From the NCBI GenBank assembly GCA_016713965.1, contig JADJOC010000009.1, forward strand, positions 744,001 through 808,000: a DNA stretch of 64,000 bases, given 5' to 3'. The position numbers were made by a program, and so were the translations under genes. The notes beneath the pieces are model-generated. The model worked only from the letters and a program-made list of their open reading frames with translations. It was not told the origin of the DNA and did no database searches. Positions 19,690 to 29,455 of the stretch are shown one piece after another; the stretch's first letter is position 1, and every line of letters begins with the position of its first letter. Origin of the DNA: Chitinophagaceae bacterium (GTDB lineage: Bacteria > Bacteroidota > Bacteroidia > Chitinophagales > Chitinophagaceae).

Positions 19690-21141
19690 GTCGTTCCTCA
19701 AAAAGCCCTACAATCCTTTACCATTCATAATTTATACACAATTATGGATAAATAAATCTGCAGGAAAAGTATAAAGAAGCTTAAAAATCTTGCAAATTTG
19801 TATCATGTTAGCAAAGCAAAAAAACAATGCACAAATTGGTTTTTTACAGCAGTTTTGAAGAGCAGTTGAATCATTCTCATCCGCTTTATATACTGGCAAA
19901 CAGGATTGATTGGAATGTGTTTGAAGAAGCTTTTAAAAACATTACAGTGCAACCCAGGGCAAACCAGCCAAGCCTATCCGGTTAATGGTATCGTTGCTGA
20001 TTTTAAAGCAAGTCCGCAATTTAAGTGACCAAAGTGTAGTAGAGCAATGGGCGGAAAATGCCTATTATCAATACTTTGGCGGAGAAAAATTATTTTCTGT
20101 AAAACCACCTTGTGTGGCTACAGAGTTAGTAGAATTTAGAAAACGAATTGGAGAAGCTGGGGCAGAATTGATTTTTAAAGAAAGTATCCGTATCAATGGT
20201 AAAGATGCCGATGATGATAATTTGAGTGGGGATACCACTGTACAGGGAAAAAAATATCACCTATCCAACCGATGATAAGCTGTACAAAAAGATAATTGTA
20301 AAATGTCAGGCCATAGCCCTAAAAGAAAGCCTGGAACTAAGACAGAGTTATAAGTTCACGATAAAAAAAACTAAGCACTGTTCAGCGTTTTAAGAAAAAC
20401 AAAGACGGCGCAGGCAAAGCAAGGAAAGCTGGTAAAAAATTAAAACAATAGCAGGCAGGCTAGTACGGGAGCTTGAACGCAAACTTACTGCCGATAGTTT
20501 AAACCGGTATGCAACACATTTATCATTGTTTAAAACAGTATTAGCACAAAAGAGAAGCGATAGCGGTAAAGTTTACAGTCTTCATGAACCCGATGTAAAA
20601 TGCTACACTAAAGGCAAAGAGCATAAAAGATTTGAGTTTGGCAGCAAAGCTTCTTTTTTAGTAACACAAAGTAGCGGTGTAATTGTTGGGGCATTAAATT
20701 TTACAGAATCCCTGCATGACTCAAAAACACTACCGGCAGTATTAGAACAATATGAAAGGCTGATGGACAAAGAGGCTAAAAATGTTTTTTAGACAGGGGG
20801 TACCGGGGGCCTAAAATGATTAACAATACTGCATTACACACACCAAAGCCAGATAAGGACATTACTCAAACCAAACGCAAAAGACATAAACGCAGAGCGG
20901 CAATAGAGCCTGTAATAGGGCATTTAAAACACGATTATAGAATGAGCAGAAATTACCTCAAAGGTACAGTTGGAGATGCAATCAATGTAATATTAGCGGC
21001 TGCAGCAATGAATTTTAAAAGAATGATGAATAAATGGAAAGTAGAATTTATTTTTTGGGCCTTAAAATTGCTTCGCTTCTTTAACTTTTATACTCAACTG
21101 ATTTTTGTCCCCAAAGTAAAAATGACTTTTTGAGGATCGAC
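19690..21141 (+). mobile_element. IS5-type element with decayed transposase, inserted in the IS3 orfB
   Basis: Terminal inverted repeats are visible: GTCGTTCCTCAAAAAGCC at 19690 and the inverse of GTCGATCCTCAAAAAGTC ending at 21141. TA on both sides would be the target duplication. The transposase (about 19827-21130) reads in pieces: HPLYILANRIDW, VSLLILKQVRNLSDQSVVEQW, KRIGEAGAELIFKESIRING, then YSLHEPDVKCYTKGKEHKRF, GYRGPKM-like sequence and RRAAIEPVIGHLKHDYRM. At least five frame breaks make it inactive. The 288 bp from 21142 to carB contain no gene and no clear IS3 right end. Confidence 0.82.
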
Positions 21142-21429
21142 TATATAGTATTAAAAGATTCTAAACATGATATCACGAGGATATCCGAAAAGAAGTAAAG
21201 TTACAAAAAACCAACGCAAGAAATAAGTTTTCCCTACCCTAGCAAAAGCTGAAAAATGCTACAATGGCCACGGGCAGGCGGATAGAAGCAAGTACCCCAC
21301 AGTGAAGCGACACAGGAGCGAAACGAGGAGTACTGCGTATAGCCGCTGCTGATGCTGATAAAAGATATGGCGGTGATTGCACCAAATTAAAATTAACGTA
21401 TACTCGTATACGAAAAATTATATCATGTA

Positions 21430-24374
21430 TTATTTACTCAAATGCATGCTCCTTTCTTTGTACAACTGCCTGAAATATGGGTCACGCAAATCTTTTATAA
21501 ATCGTATCGCTTCGCCGGTACTTTTCATTTCGGGGCCCAGCTCTTTATTTACTCCCGGAAATTTATTGAAGGAAAAAACAGGCTCTTTAATGGCAAAACC
21601 TTTTAAGTTTTTTTCAAACGTGAAGTCTTTAAGCTTTGCCGTTCCCAGCATAATTTTAGTGGCAATATTTAAATAAGGGATTTGATAAGCCTTGGCAATA
21701 AACGGAGTAGTACGGCTGGCACGGGGATTGGCTTCTATCACAAAAACATTGCCGTCTTTTATTGCAAACTGGATGTTGATCAACCCGCAAATATTTAATG
21801 CCCTTGCAATTTTTTCTGCGTACTCTTCCATGGTTTGTACAATTAATGGCGACAAATTAAATTGCGGCAATACCGCATTGCTATCACCGCTGTGAATGCC
21901 GGCTGGCTCTATGTGTTCCATTATGCCCATTACATGAAAATCATGTCCATCAAAGATGGCATCTATTTCTGCCTCCTGACAGCGGTCTAGAAAATGATCA
22001 ATTAAAATCGTATTGTTAGGTAAATGCTTTAATAAACTCAATACGCCTTTTTCCAGCTCTTCATCGTTGATTACAATCCGCATGCGCTGGCCACCCAACA
22101 CATAACTTGGCCGCACCAACACCGGGTAACCAACTTTTTTTGCCACTTCAATCGCATCATCCGTATTATATGCCGTGCCATAATTGGGATAAGGAATGCC
22201 CAGTTCTTTCAGCATATCGCTGAACCTGCCGCGGTCTTCGGCAATATCCATGCTGTCGAAAGAAGTACCGATAATTTTTATACCTTTTTCATGTAATTTT
22301 TTTGCCAGCTTTAATGCCGTTTGCCCACCGAGCTGCACAATAACGCCGTAAGGTTTTTCATGTTCAATGATTTCCCAGATATGCTCCCAAAAACCGGTTC
22401 AAAATATAATTTATCTGCAATATCAAAATCAGTACTCACTGTTTCGGGGTTGCAGTTGATCATAATGGCTTCGTAACCGGCTTCTTTAATGGCAAGCAAC
22501 CCGTGCACACAGCAATAGTCAAACTCTATGCCTTGGCCGATCCTATTCGGACCGCTTCCTAAAACAATAATTTTCTTTTTTGCAGAAACCTTTGATTCAT
22601 TATGCTCCAGCCCCCCTCCTTCGGAGGGGTTAGGGGAGGTTTTTTCTCCTTTGGAGAAGTCCGGGGTGAGGTTTTCCTGAGAGGATTCGTGAAGACACGA
22701 ACCATGGCTCTGATTCTCAAACGTAGAATAAAAATAAGGTGTCTTTGCTTCAAACTCCGCCGCACAGGTATCTACCATTTTAAACACCCTGGTTAATCCC
22801 ATTGCTTTCCTGCGCTCATAAATATCTTCGCTATTTACCTCTTTCATTATCCGTACAATCTGCTCATCACTAAACCCTAAAAATTTTGCTTCAGTCAATA
22901 TTTCATCAGGCAGAGATTGCAGGTCATATTTTGCAATTGCTTTTTCACAATCGCAAATTTTTTGAATTTGGTAAATAAACCACGGGTCAATTTTGGTACT
23001 ATCGCAAATGCGCTTGGTACTCACGCCTGCCATCAATGCATCTTTAATTCTAAAAATCCTGTCCCACTTTGGAGTTTTGATATACTCAATCAATTCATCC
23101 GCCTTCATTACGCTTTTGCCATAGTAGCCCAGGCCTACGGCTTCATTCTCCAAACTCTGACAAGCTTTTTGCACTGCTTCGGCAAAGCTCCTGCCGATGG
23201 CCATCACCTCACCTACGCTTTTCATTTGCAGCCCTAAAGTATCGTTGGCACCTTTAAATTTATCAAAATTCCATCGCGGTATTTTTACAATTACATAATC
23301 CAAAGCCGGTTCAAAATAGGCAGAAGTGGATTGTGTGATCTGGTTTTTCAGTTCATCCAGGTTGTAGCCAATCGCCAACTTAGCGGCAATTTTTGCAATA
23401 GGGTAACCCGTAGCCTTAGACGCTAATGCCGAAGAGCGGCTTACACGAGGGTTGATTTCTATCGCAATGATCTCTTCCGTTTGTGGATTTAATGCAAACT
23501 GCACGTTGCAGCCGCCGGCAAAATTCCCTAAATCCCTCATCATGCGGATGGCAGTGTTACGCATGAGCTGATATGCTGTATCGCTCAATGTCATTGCTGG
23601 GGCTACGGTAATGCTGTCGCCGGTATGTATGCCCATCGGGTCAAAATTTTCCACCGTACAAATGATCACCACATTATCGGCGGCATCACGGAGCAACTCC
23701 AACTCAAATTCCTTCCAGCCCAGCACGGCTTTTTCTACCAGCACTTCGTGGATAGGCGATGCCGTTAGTCCGTTGTTCAACGCTTCATCCAAATCATCTT
23801 TTGTATGCACAAAACCGCCGCCGGTCCCGCCCAGGGTAAATGACGGACGGATCACCAACGGAAAACCGATTTCCTGCGCAAATTCTTTTCCTTCCAAAAA
23901 GCTGTTGGCCGTACGTGCCTGCGCCACGGGTATGTCCATGGCAATCATCCACTGGCGGAATTTTTCGCGGTCTTCAGCTTTGTCAATGGCTTTAATATCT
24001 ACGCCAATTAATCGTACATTATATTTTTCCCAAATGCCCAGCTCATCGGCTTCTTTGCAAAGGTTAAGCGCTGTTTGCCCGCCCATGGTGGGCAGCACAG
24101 CATCAATCCGCCAGTCGTCGGACAAGTTCTGGTTCTCTTCTAAAATTTGTTCAATACTTTCTACGGTGAGCGGCAGCAGGTATACTTTGTCGGCCATCAT
24201 TGGGTCGGTCATGATGGTGGCCGGGTTACTATTGATCAAGATTACTTTGATCCCTTCTTCCCGTAAACTTCTGGCTGCTTGTGTACCTGCATAATCAAAC
24301 TCACAGGCCTGGCCGATGATGATTGGCCCTGAGCCTATAATTAATACTGACTGAATGGAATTGTTTTTTGGCAT
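21430..24374 (-). CDS. carB: Carbamoyl phosphate synthase large subunit, frameshifted, with an in-frame repeat insertion
   Basis: The ammonia-channelling subunit that makes carbamoyl phosphate for arginine and pyrimidines. Start chosen at 24374 (MPKNNSIQSVLIIGSGPIII). Two ATP-grasp halves are present: the first has LPTMGGQTALNLC and TLGGTGGGFV; the second has VLGSGPNRIGQGIEFDYCCVH and VRPSYVLGGQRM. The frame breaks at the A5 run 22389-22393; one more base restores DKLYFEPVFWEHIWEI. Repaired length is about 981 residues. About 35 of these come from a repeat inserted in the interdomain linker, leaving about 945, matching the short Bacteroidota CarB that lacks the C-terminal MGS domain. No carA lies nearby. 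Confidence 0.92.
22603..22715. repeat. Three-palindrome repeat inserted in frame inside carB
   Basis: In coding sense three hairpins follow each other: GGTTCGTG-TCTT-CACGAATCC, TTCTCC-AAA-GGAGAA and CCCCTCC-GAA-GGAGGGG. They encode a hydrophilic stretch (SHGSCLHESSQENL through NPSEGGGLE) exactly between TPYFYSTFEN and the second-half start KKKIIVLGSGPN, where homologues have a short linker. The sequence is GC-rich and repeat-like, unlike coding DNA around it, yet keeps the frame open. Confidence 0.8.
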
Positions 24375-24401
24375 AAGTAGAGTGCCGTAAATGGCAGGCA
24401 A

Positions 24402-24850
24402 AAATAAGGAATTTGGAATTGGGTATTGGGAATTAGAGGAGGATTAGTTTTTTAATTTATACACTAGTTTATTGGTTATTAGCCTGAGCTTGTCGAAGAC
24501 GGGGCTTATAGGAATTGGGCTGTGGGCAGAAGTGCTACTATCGACATTTGATCCGGCAAAAAAATTTCATCCATTTCCCTTCTCCTGTTGGAGAAGGTGC
24601 CGAAGGCGGATGAGGTCCGTTACAAGTCCTCACTACGCTTCGCTTCGTTCTGGGCTTATCACTGCAATCCTACCGTGTACCCAGATGTTTTATTTATTTA
24701 ATATTAAGGCTTTAAGGATAATCATTTTGTCAAAAAAAATTATCAAAAGTAATTTTTTTAATACTCAAACATAAAAATAATTATACTTTAAAATGATTTT
24801 TGCGATAAGTATTATTATTAAATAACATGTGGGTAGACGGTAGACTGCAA
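24402..24850. other. Repeat-rich intergenic region, no gene
   Basis: It contains short dispersed repeats known from many bacterial genomes: AGCCTGAGCTTGTCGAAG near 24480 and CTTCTCC-TGTT-GGAGAAGG near 24582 followed by TGCCGAAGGCGGATGAGG. The stretch AGAAGTGCTACTATCGACAT through GTTACAAGTCCTCACTACG (24528-24640) recurs, diverged, at 28994-29060. Nothing coding is seen. Confidence 0.55.
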
Positions 24851-25041
24851 TCCGGCAGCCCAATGTCATTTAGTTAAGAATTGTACTTTACTAATATCAC
24901 CCTTTCAGGGTTGTTATACTTATTGTGATTGCTTATTTATCTTAGGGGTATCATTACTGTAGTAATCAATAGCAAAAAATGTTCAAAAACCCTGAAAGGG
25001 TGATATTAGTATCTTAGCTAAATGACATTGTCCGGCAGCCC
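24851..25041. repeat. MITE-like palindromic repeat A, copy 1
   Basis: About 50-bp inverted repeats start AATGTCATTTAG at 24862 and end CTAAATGACATT at 25029, each also containing ACTAATATCACCCTTTCAGGG. Outside them stands the direct repeat TCCGGCAGCCC at 24851 and 25031. The second copy is at 29067-29292. The element separates an IS1182 remnant from upstream repeats. Confidence 0.8.
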
Positions 25042-25775
25042 ATCATCAGTTGAATGGCTATTGAGTTTTCGCCCAGGATTTCTATGATAAAGGATACCAT
25101 ACGGGAAGCGAAATAAAAAAGGGCATTGAAATGGGGGTAAACATCATGGTTGCCGTACCGTGAGTTGCCTCTTTTGCACCTGATGAAAATTACAACTTTG
25201 ATAAATTTATTTACAACCAGCAAGACGACACCTATACCTGTCCGCAGCAACAAACCTTAACCACAAATGGCAACTGGTATCAAAAAAATAAACGATGCTA
25301 TATCTATTTTATAAAACAATATAAAACGAATGCCTATGCCAATTGCCCGGCACTGGTCTGTGCACAAAAAACAAAAAAGGACGATTACTTGAACGCAGCG
25401 AATACCAGTCCTATATTGAACAAAACAAAAAAACATTGAAGCCAACAAAGCAACCTACAAAAAACGCCAGGCAATTGTAGAACATTCCTACGGCATCATC
25501 AAAAGACAATGGGGATTTTATTACATTATTACCAAAAAGGGGATTAAGCGTGCCAGTGCAGATGTATGATTTATATTTGTTGCCTACAACCTGCGCAGGT
25601 TAATGAACATTATTGACAAAAATGCTTTCAAAAAGTTCCTCAAAGAACTTACACCTTTATTTTTAGCAAAAAAAGGATTACAAAAAGCAATAACAACTAT
25701 TTTAAAGCCACTTAATTTTATAAATGAATTTTTAAAAAAGCGATTGCAGTACTACATACAGGTCTTATAATTGAA
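25042..25775 (+). pseudogene. IS1182-type transposase remnant (C-terminal part)
   Basis: Reading on from GVNIMVAVP, the translation gives FAPDENYNFDKFIYNQQDD, YTCPQQQTLTTNG, KATYKKRQAIVEHSYGIIKR and VAYNLRRLMNIIDKNAFKK. This is the C-terminal half of an IS1182/DDE transposase, including the final Glu region (VEHSYGIIKRQWG). It has in-frame TGA codons and frameshifts and no N-terminal half; repeat A copy 1 abuts its truncated end. It is from a different IS subgroup than the intact element at 33.3-35.0 kb. The remnant ends in an AT-rich stretch. Confidence 0.75.
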
Positions 25776-25815
25776 TTATATTTGATAATAAACGGAGGTT
25801 TTTAGACAAACTGAC

Positions 25816-25953
25816 GTTGGCGGTAATGGTGCGACCGTGCTACAGACAAACATTCGTGCTGACATAAGACAACAAAAATGCCAACGCTTCACAAAATTAA
25901 AAGAGCTGCAAGCCGACACACAAACCAACGCTTTTGCAGCACATTTAATTTTG
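25816..25953. repeat. Module-border element, copy 1 (core plus imperfect hairpin)
   Basis: The core GTTGGCGGT at 25816-25824 is followed 76 nt later by a hairpin. The left arm CAAAATTAAAAGAGCTGCAA (25892) pairs with TTGCAGCACATTTAATTTTG (25934) at 18 of 20 positions. The two mismatches lie in the opposed triplets AGA and ACA. Related copies are at 35223-35361 and, inverted, 51681-51820. It immediately precedes the AraC-type regulator gene. Confidence 0.65.
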
Positions 25954-25987
25954 CCCAACCGAACGACAAAACAACAAAACAGTAAAC

Positions 25988-26548
25988 ATGAAAATATTCA
26001 TTCAAAACATGGTAAGTCTGCGGTGTAAATTGATGGTAAAGTCTGAATTGGAGAAATTGGGTATAGACTACAAATCAATTGAACTGGGTGAAGTGCAATT
26101 GGTAAAACCTTTATCCGAAACCAACAGGCAGAAACTAAAGACAGAATTGCATAAATTGGGTTTAGAAATAATGATTGACAAAAAGGCAATATTGATTGAA
26201 AAGATTATCAATATTGTTGTCCAAATGGTTCATCATTCTGACGAATTGCCTAATGTCAATTTTTCTACTTTTCTCAGCGAGAAAATGCAACAGGATTATC
26301 ACAAGATGTCAGAAATATTTTCTAACACTAAAGGCATTACTATTGAACATTTTATCATACTTCACAAAGTAGAAAAAATCAAGGAACTCATTATATATGA
26401 CGAGTTCAACCTTACTGAAATCTCCTATAAAATGCACTATTCCAGTGTGGCACACCTATCAAGGCAATTTAAACAAGTTACAGGTTTAACTCCTACTTTT
26501 TTCAAATCGCTTTCTAATAGAGAACGTGAGAATATAGAAGATTTGTAA
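25988..26548 (+). CDS. AraC-family transcriptional regulator with heavy-metal-associated-like N-terminus
   Basis: A 186-residue protein in two parts. The N-terminal 70 residues (MKIFIQNMVSLRCKLMVKSE then LEKLGIDYKSIELGEVQL) resemble an HMA-type fold, but the usual MVCxRC metal pair is reduced to MVSLRC. The C-terminal 80 residues are an AraC helix-turn-helix domain with KIKELIIYDEFNLTEISYKM and SSVAHLSRQFKQVTGLTPTFFK. It is the first gene after the border element and precedes the BON/lipocalin/Dps genes on the same strand, so it may regulate them. Regulation of that module is inference; the fold assignment of the C-terminus is firm. Confidence 0.85.
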   Translation: MKIFIQNMVSLRCKLMVKSELEKLGIDYKSIELGEVQLVKPLSETNRQKLKTELHKLGLEIMIDKKAILIEKIINIVVQMVHHSDELPNVNFSTFLSEKMQQDYHKMSEIFSNTKGITIEHFIILHKVEKIKELIIYDEFNLTEISYKMHYSSVAHLSRQFKQVTGLTPTFFKSLSNRERENIEDL

Positions 26549-26671
26549 CTCGCTGAAAAATCATCTCCTAATTATACAACAATCATTTCTAATTGTGTAA
26601 GGTTATTGGCATCAATAGGTATCACCTTTGTGCTATTGTGAAAATTCATTCACAATATAAATAATTTCACA

Positions 26672-27343
26672 ATGAAAAATAATCAAGAATTACAGACAGA
26701 CGTTCAAAACGCCATTAAATGGGAACCGTTATTGAATGCAGCAGAAATTGGAGTTACAGCAAAGGATGGTGTTGTTTCTCTTACTGGTGTGGTGGACAGC
26801 TACTCTAAAAAAATGGAAGCTGAAAATGCTGCCAAAAAAGTGATTGGAGTGAAAGCCTTGGTTGAAAAAATTGAAGTTAAATTTCCAAATTCATGGACTA
26901 AAACTAACGCAGAAATTGCGAACGAAGTTTTGACTGGTTTGAAAAATAACTGGTCAGTACCAAATGACAAGGTAACTGTAAAAGTAGAAGATGGCTGGGT
27001 TACTTTAGAAGGTGAACTTCCTTGGAACTACCAAAAAGAAGCTGCAAAAAATGCAGTAAATTATCTTGCTGGTGTTAAAGGTGTAACCAACAACATCAAA
27101 ATCAAATCGGAAAGCCATGATGCGATTGAAAAGAAAGATGTTGAAAATGCAATCGGCAGAAGCTGGTCAGTGGATGATAGTGACATTAACGTATCAGTAT
27201 CAGGCACAACTGTTACTCTTACAGGAACTGTAAACTGTTGGTATCAAAAAGAAGAAGCAGGTCGTATTGCTGGGAACACTCCGGGTATCTGGCATGTGAA
27301 AAATGAATTAGCAGTTGATTACTACTACGCTTTAGTTGACTAA
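26672..27343 (+). CDS. Protein with three BON domains
   Basis: This 223-residue protein consists of three BON repeats, at about residues 5-72, 80-148 and 152-218. Each has the pattern of a helix, then VTVKVEDGWVTLEGELPWNY-type strands and a second helix. BON domains bind phospholipid or glycan and are found in stress-induced OsmY- and Kbp-like proteins. No signal peptide is seen, so it is probably cytoplasmic, like Kbp. It lies 120 bp after the AraC-type gene. CTAAT occurs at 26568 and 26589 upstream, matching motifs before the two-component genes at 52 and 54 kb. Function within the stress response is inferred. Confidence 0.9.
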   Translation: MKNNQELQTDVQNAIKWEPLLNAAEIGVTAKDGVVSLTGVVDSYSKKMEAENAAKKVIGVKALVEKIEVKFPNSWTKTNAEIANEVLTGLKNNWSVPNDKVTVKVEDGWVTLEGELPWNYQKEAAKNAVNYLAGVKGVTNNIKIKSESHDAIEKKDVENAIGRSWSVDDSDINVSVSGTTVTLTGTVNCWYQKEEAGRIAGNTPGIWHVKNELAVDYYYALVD

Positions 27344-27415
27344 TAGATCTAAAAATGGTGGAGGAAAACATCTTCGACCGTTTTTTTATAATCATTATCA
27401 TAAAAAAATAGCAAA

Positions 27416-27643
27416 ATGAAAAATATAGAAATAAACAGTAAAACAGATTTACAAGTAATTCCTAAAGCTGAAAATCAAAAAGGGATTGATAACCATAAAA
27501 AAGCTGCTACACATTTTGAAGCCGCTGCAAAAAGTCATCATGAAGCTGCAAAATGCACAGTTGAAGCTCATGGACACTCTTGTGTTGCAAATGAAGCACA
27601 GAAAGAAGATGTTAAACATCATACAACCAAAAATTTAATATGA
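27416..27643 (+). CDS. Small His/Ala-rich protein
   Basis: A 75-residue hydrophilic protein built around repeats of the type HxxAAxxH: NHKKAATHFEAAAKSHHEAA then KCTVEAHGHSC and KHHTTKNLI. Seven-residue spacing of His and Ala suggests an amphipathic helix. Similar short His/Ala repeat proteins occur beside stress genes in Bacteroidota, without a known function. It overlaps the lipocalin start by four bases (ATGA), so the two are translated from one message. Metal or polyanion binding by the histidines is possible but unproven. Confidence 0.75.
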   Translation: MKNIEINSKTDLQVIPKAENQKGIDNHKKAATHFEAAAKSHHEAAKCTVEAHGHSCVANEAQKEDVKHHTTKNLI

Positions 27644-28182
27644 CAACTTTTAGCAACTTAAAAGCATTGAACAAATCAGTACTTTTAAGTTTATTTTTCA
27701 CAATGCTCACATCAATTGCCATGTCTCAAACACTACAAACCGTTCCTTATGTTGATTTAAAAAAGTATACCGGCAAATGGTATGAAATCGCATCGTTTCC
27801 ACAACGGTTTCAAAAAAGCTGTAACTGCACTACTGCTGAATACACTTTAACTGACAAGGATTATGTAATAGTTGAAAACAGATGCAATAAGGACAGCATC
27901 AACGGAAAGCAATCTTATATAAAAGGCAAAGCATTTGTAGTAAAAAATAGCGGCAACGCAAAACTAAAAGTGCAATTTTTTTGGCCTTTTAAAGGTAAAT
28001 ATTGGATTATTGATTTGGCAGACGATTACAGTTATGCAGTTGTTGGTCATCCCAATAGAAAATACTTGTGGATACTTTCAAGAACTGCAACAATGGACAA
28101 CACCATTTATCAACAAATCATTTCCCGAATAAAAGAAAAAGGATTTGATATTTCAAAAATTTTGAAAACCAAACAAAAATAA
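27640..28182 (+). CDS. Lipocalin family protein (Blc-like)
   Basis: A 180-residue secreted protein with an N-terminal hydrophobic signal (about residues 12-30, ending AMSQ). The lipocalin fold follows, with the signature YTGKWYEIASFPQRFQKSC and the later YSYAVVGHPNRKYLWILSR. The paired cysteines CNC and NRCNKD fit the bacterial lipocalin disulfide. Blc-type lipocalins bind lysophospholipids or fatty acids and are induced in stationary phase or envelope stress. It lacks an obvious lipobox Cys, so it may be periplasmic rather than lipid-anchored. It is part of the BON-Dps group. Confidence 0.9.
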   Translation: MTTFSNLKALNKSVLLSLFFTMLTSIAMSQTLQTVPYVDLKKYTGKWYEIASFPQRFQKSCNCTTAEYTLTDKDYVIVENRCNKDSINGKQSYIKGKAFVVKNSGNAKLKVQFFWPFKGKYWIIDLADDYSYAVVGHPNRKYLWILSRTATMDNTIYQQIISRIKEKGFDISKILKTKQK

Positions 28183-28186
28183 AATT

Positions 28187-28662
28187 ATGAAAACATCAAT
28201 AGGAATAACCGATACCAATCGTCAAGCAGTTGCTACGGAGTTAGCAAAAATATTAGCAGACGAAACTGTACTTTACATCAAAACAAAAAATGCACACTGG
28301 AATATTGAAGGTGTAGATTTTTATGATAAGCATAAGTTTTTGAAATGCAATTTGGGCAATTAGATGAAATAATAGACAGCGTTGCAGAACGTATTCGTTC
28401 CATAGGTCATTACGCACCAGCGACTTTGAAGTCTTATTTAAGTTTAACTCACTTGACAGAACAAACAAGAGAGAAAAACGATAGCCAAGGGTTTATCAAA
28501 GAACTTTTGGAAGACCACGAAAGCATCATCATTATTTTACGAGAGCACATCAAATCATTTACAAATGATTTTCACGATTTAGGTACAAGTGACTTTGCGA
28601 CTGGTCTTATGGAAACCCATGAGAAAATGGCTTGGTTCTTACGCTCACACTTAAAAAATTAA
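28187..28662 (+). CDS. dps: Dps family DNA-binding ferritin-like protein, frameshifted
   Basis: From the ATG at 28187 the frame reads TSIGITDTNRQAVATELAKI and the Dps motif TKNAHWNIEGVDFYDKHKF, then breaks at the T5 run 28337-28341. Adding one T restores FFEMQFGQLDEIIDSVAERI and the normal C-terminus, for a total of 158 residues. Dps dodecamers oxidise and store iron and shield DNA under oxidative stress or starvation. The ferroxidase ligands (His in AHW, then the Asp and Glu around HKFFE) span the break. It begins four bases after the lipocalin stop and closes the stress group. Confidence 0.88.
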
Positions 28663-28827
28663 ACCATGAAAAACCTAAAATGTTTGGGCATTTGAATGAA
28701 TCATTCTCACGCCTTGGATTTCTATGATATAAAAAAATAAATTTACAATTATTTTATGCTACTTTATTCACATATTCTCTTTGCTTATTAACACAGGATA
28801 CTACCCTTGCTATTAATTTATTTTTTT

Positions 28828-28991
28828 CCTTCCCCGGCAGAGTCTCCTCAGCGTTGGGGTAGGCAAAGGGAGGGACTCTGCGCAGTAGGGATAAAGCAAA
28901 AAGAGTATAAACTTAGATTCAAGATGTAAAATAACCTCAGAGTCCCTTAGCCATCACACAAGGCTATGCAAGGAGACTCTGCGGGGAAAGG
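28828..28991. repeat. MITE-like repeat B, copy 1
   Basis: A 164-bp element with terminal inverted repeats CCTTCCCCGGCAGAGTCTCC and GGAGACTCTGCGGGGAAAGG. A second inner palindrome uses GGGACTCTG and CAGAGTCCC. A nearly identical copy in the same orientation is at 30232-30394. Confidence 0.85.
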
Positions 28992-29066
28992 AAGAAGTGC
29001 TGCTATCAGCATTTGTTCCGGCTTTCCGTTACAAGTCCTCGCTGCGTTCCGGGCTTTCCACTGCAA

Positions 29067-29292
29067 TCCGGCAGCCCAATGTCAGGTAGTTAAGAATTGT
29101 ACTTTACTAATATCACCCTTTCAGGGCTTTTATACTTATGGTGAGTGCTTATTTATCTATAATAATTACATCCCTTCGGGATTACTAACCCCAACGGGGT
29201 GTCATTACTGTAGTAATCAATAGCAAAAAATGTTCAAAAACCCTGAAAGGGTGACATTAGTTCCTTAGCTAAACGACATTGTCCGGCAGCCC
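29067..29292. repeat. MITE-like palindromic repeat A, copy 2
   Basis: It has the same flanking TCCGGCAGCCC (29067 and 29282), inverted ends and ACTAATATCACCCTTTCAGGG as the copy at 24851-25041. It carries about 35 bp more in the centre, including ATCCC-TTC-GGGAT and CCCC-AAC-GGGG. The stretch before it (28994-29066) is also shared with the region before copy 1. Confidence 0.8.
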
Positions 29293-29455
29293 GTGGGTGG
29301 GAGAAAAGAGATTGGACAATACAAATAATTCAATTTTTAAAATATTGTTTATTTAGTTTAGTTTTGAAATGATATAAATCAATTACTACTAACCCTAAAT
29401 AAGAAAATGTAATTATATAGTTATCTAATTATTAATTATAACCAATCACTAGCTT

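Noticed and set aside
21142..21429. A structured RNA or tRNA before the carB stop, suggested by AGTACCCC and GGAGTACT around 21290-21340
   Set aside because: The stem is short with a mismatch, and no acceptor or anticodon arrangement or known RNA motif could be built.
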